Part shown: in pieces, positions 38,476 to 38,977 of the stretch
How the letters are laid out: each line of letters begins with the position of its first letter
Position numbering within the stretch: position 1 is the first letter of the stretch
Source: Natronobacillus azotifigens
Lineage (GTDB): Bacteria; Bacillota; Bacilli; Bacillales; Amphibacillaceae
Direction: 5' to 3'
NCBI RefSeq assembly: GCF_026805325.1
Contig: NZ_JAPRAT010000036.1
Coordinates: 1 to 38,977 of the forward strand
Length of the DNA stretch: 38,977 nt
Notes under the pieces: model-generated
Told to the model about the DNA's origin: nothing
The model's database searches: none
The model's input: only the letters and a program-made list of their open reading frames with translations
Made by a program: the position numbers and the translations under genes

Positions 38476-38710
38476 TTAAAGCTGTTTAATAAATTCTCAC
38501 AAAAAGCTATACTACCTTTACACCTAATAAGTAAAAAAATCGAACTGGTAAATAGGAATTAACTAGAATAGAACTCTACACATGTTGTGTGGACTATTTG
38601 ATGCTTACCTTAATAATGACTCTTGTTTAAAAGCCACCTCCTAAGTAATAATCAAAATTCTTCTTCTCAACTAAACTCCCTTCCTTTTATTTGATAATTT
38701 TACCAACACA

Positions 38711-38739
38711 ATTATATAAAGCGCTTACAAAACGAGCAA
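38711..38739 (-). promoter_or_regulatory. Xylanase promoter with embedded cre
   Basis: On the minus strand TTGCTC (38739-38734) is followed after 17 bp by TATAAT (38716-38711). The cre-like TGTAAGCGCTTTAT (38729-38716) fills the spacer, so CcpA binding would block RNA polymerase. The implied leader is about 310 nt. Confidence 0.65.
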
Positions 38740-38977
38740 CCCCACTTTGTTTACAACTTAACATAAAAAGTATAGAGTATGATCGAATTTAGAGTTTGAT
38801 GATTTGTGCATATTAATATTAACCTCTCTGATGTCTTTTTTTACAGTTCTGAACTATTACTTATTCGATCAGCATCCTTTTAGTTCAATAATAGCGAAAC
38901 AAAAAAGTTGTCTACCCCCTCGCTGTTTAATAATAGTCTACTATTTCTATAGCTATCTATAGAGACTATTAAAATAC
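38740..38977. other. Window-end intergenic region
   Basis: No gene is recognised. An inverted repeat AATAGTCT (38932-38939) and AGACTATT (38963-38970), with CTATAG palindromes inside, lies near the edge. It has no T run and its role is unclear. Confidence 0.4.

Overview
The window looks like chromosomal DNA of a low-G+C, Gram-positive endospore-former relative (Bacillaceae), probably a moderately halophilic or alkaliphilic polysaccharide degrader such as Gracilibacillus or Amphibacillus. The support is strong AAGGAGG-type ribosome binding sites, sigma-A promoters, lipoprotein signal peptides, cre-like sites, acidic extracellular proteins and a sortase-type cell-wall anchor. The genus is a guess. 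I see no rRNA, tRNA, CRISPR array, phage gene or intact transposase.

Layout. (1) 1-3460: a DGC-domain putative zinc-binding protein on the minus strand, then a plus-strand polar amino acid ABC transporter (binding protein, permease, ATPase). A terminator sits between the binding protein and permease genes. (2) 3703-10768: a maltodextrin locus. It has a GH13 neopullulanase/cyclomaltodextrinase, a GH31 alpha-glucosidase and a maltodextrin-binding lipoprotein, all on the minus strand. A divergent LacI-family regulator faces the binding protein across two AAACGTTT-type operators. (3) 11271-15026: a very large GH51 arabinofuranosidase with a LamG domain but no signal peptide. (4) 15335-19420: a small membrane protein, a LemA/DUF2207 pair and a membrane GGDEF diguanylate cyclase. 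(5) 20077-27942: a second sugar-binding lipoprotein, a GH30 hydrolase, a LacI-family repressor and a divergent GH2 beta-galactosidase. (6) 28537-31221: an unknown membrane protein, then a secreted ComEC-like metallo-beta-lactamase lipoprotein with a helix-hairpin-helix tail and its DUF3006 partner. (7) 31346-34044: a manganese-type ABC transporter with an MntR-like operator. (8) 34420-38391: a cell-wall-anchored multidomain GH10 xylanase with a cre site inside its promoter.

How the genes fit together. The surface xylanase cuts arabinoxylan outside the cell. Lipoprotein binding proteins capture oligosaccharides, and cytoplasmic GH51, GH30, GH2, GH31 and GH13 enzymes finish the breakdown. Neither sugar-binding protein has permease genes beside it, so the membrane parts must be encoded elsewhere. 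CcpA (cre sites) and local LacI-type regulators probably control the set.

Between the genes are two repeat families that the genes do not explain. One is a REP-like sequence of about 32 bp (core GGTGACAGGCACC). It has six copies, all in the same orientation and all 3' of minus-strand reading frames; four abut a minus-strand stop codon. The other is a larger hairpin-rich element seen in two related copies (after the amino acid transporter and after lacZ), with two more degenerate relatives, all 3' of plus-strand genes. A separate inverted-repeat block lies at 10967-11090. These are the best candidates for something undescribed.
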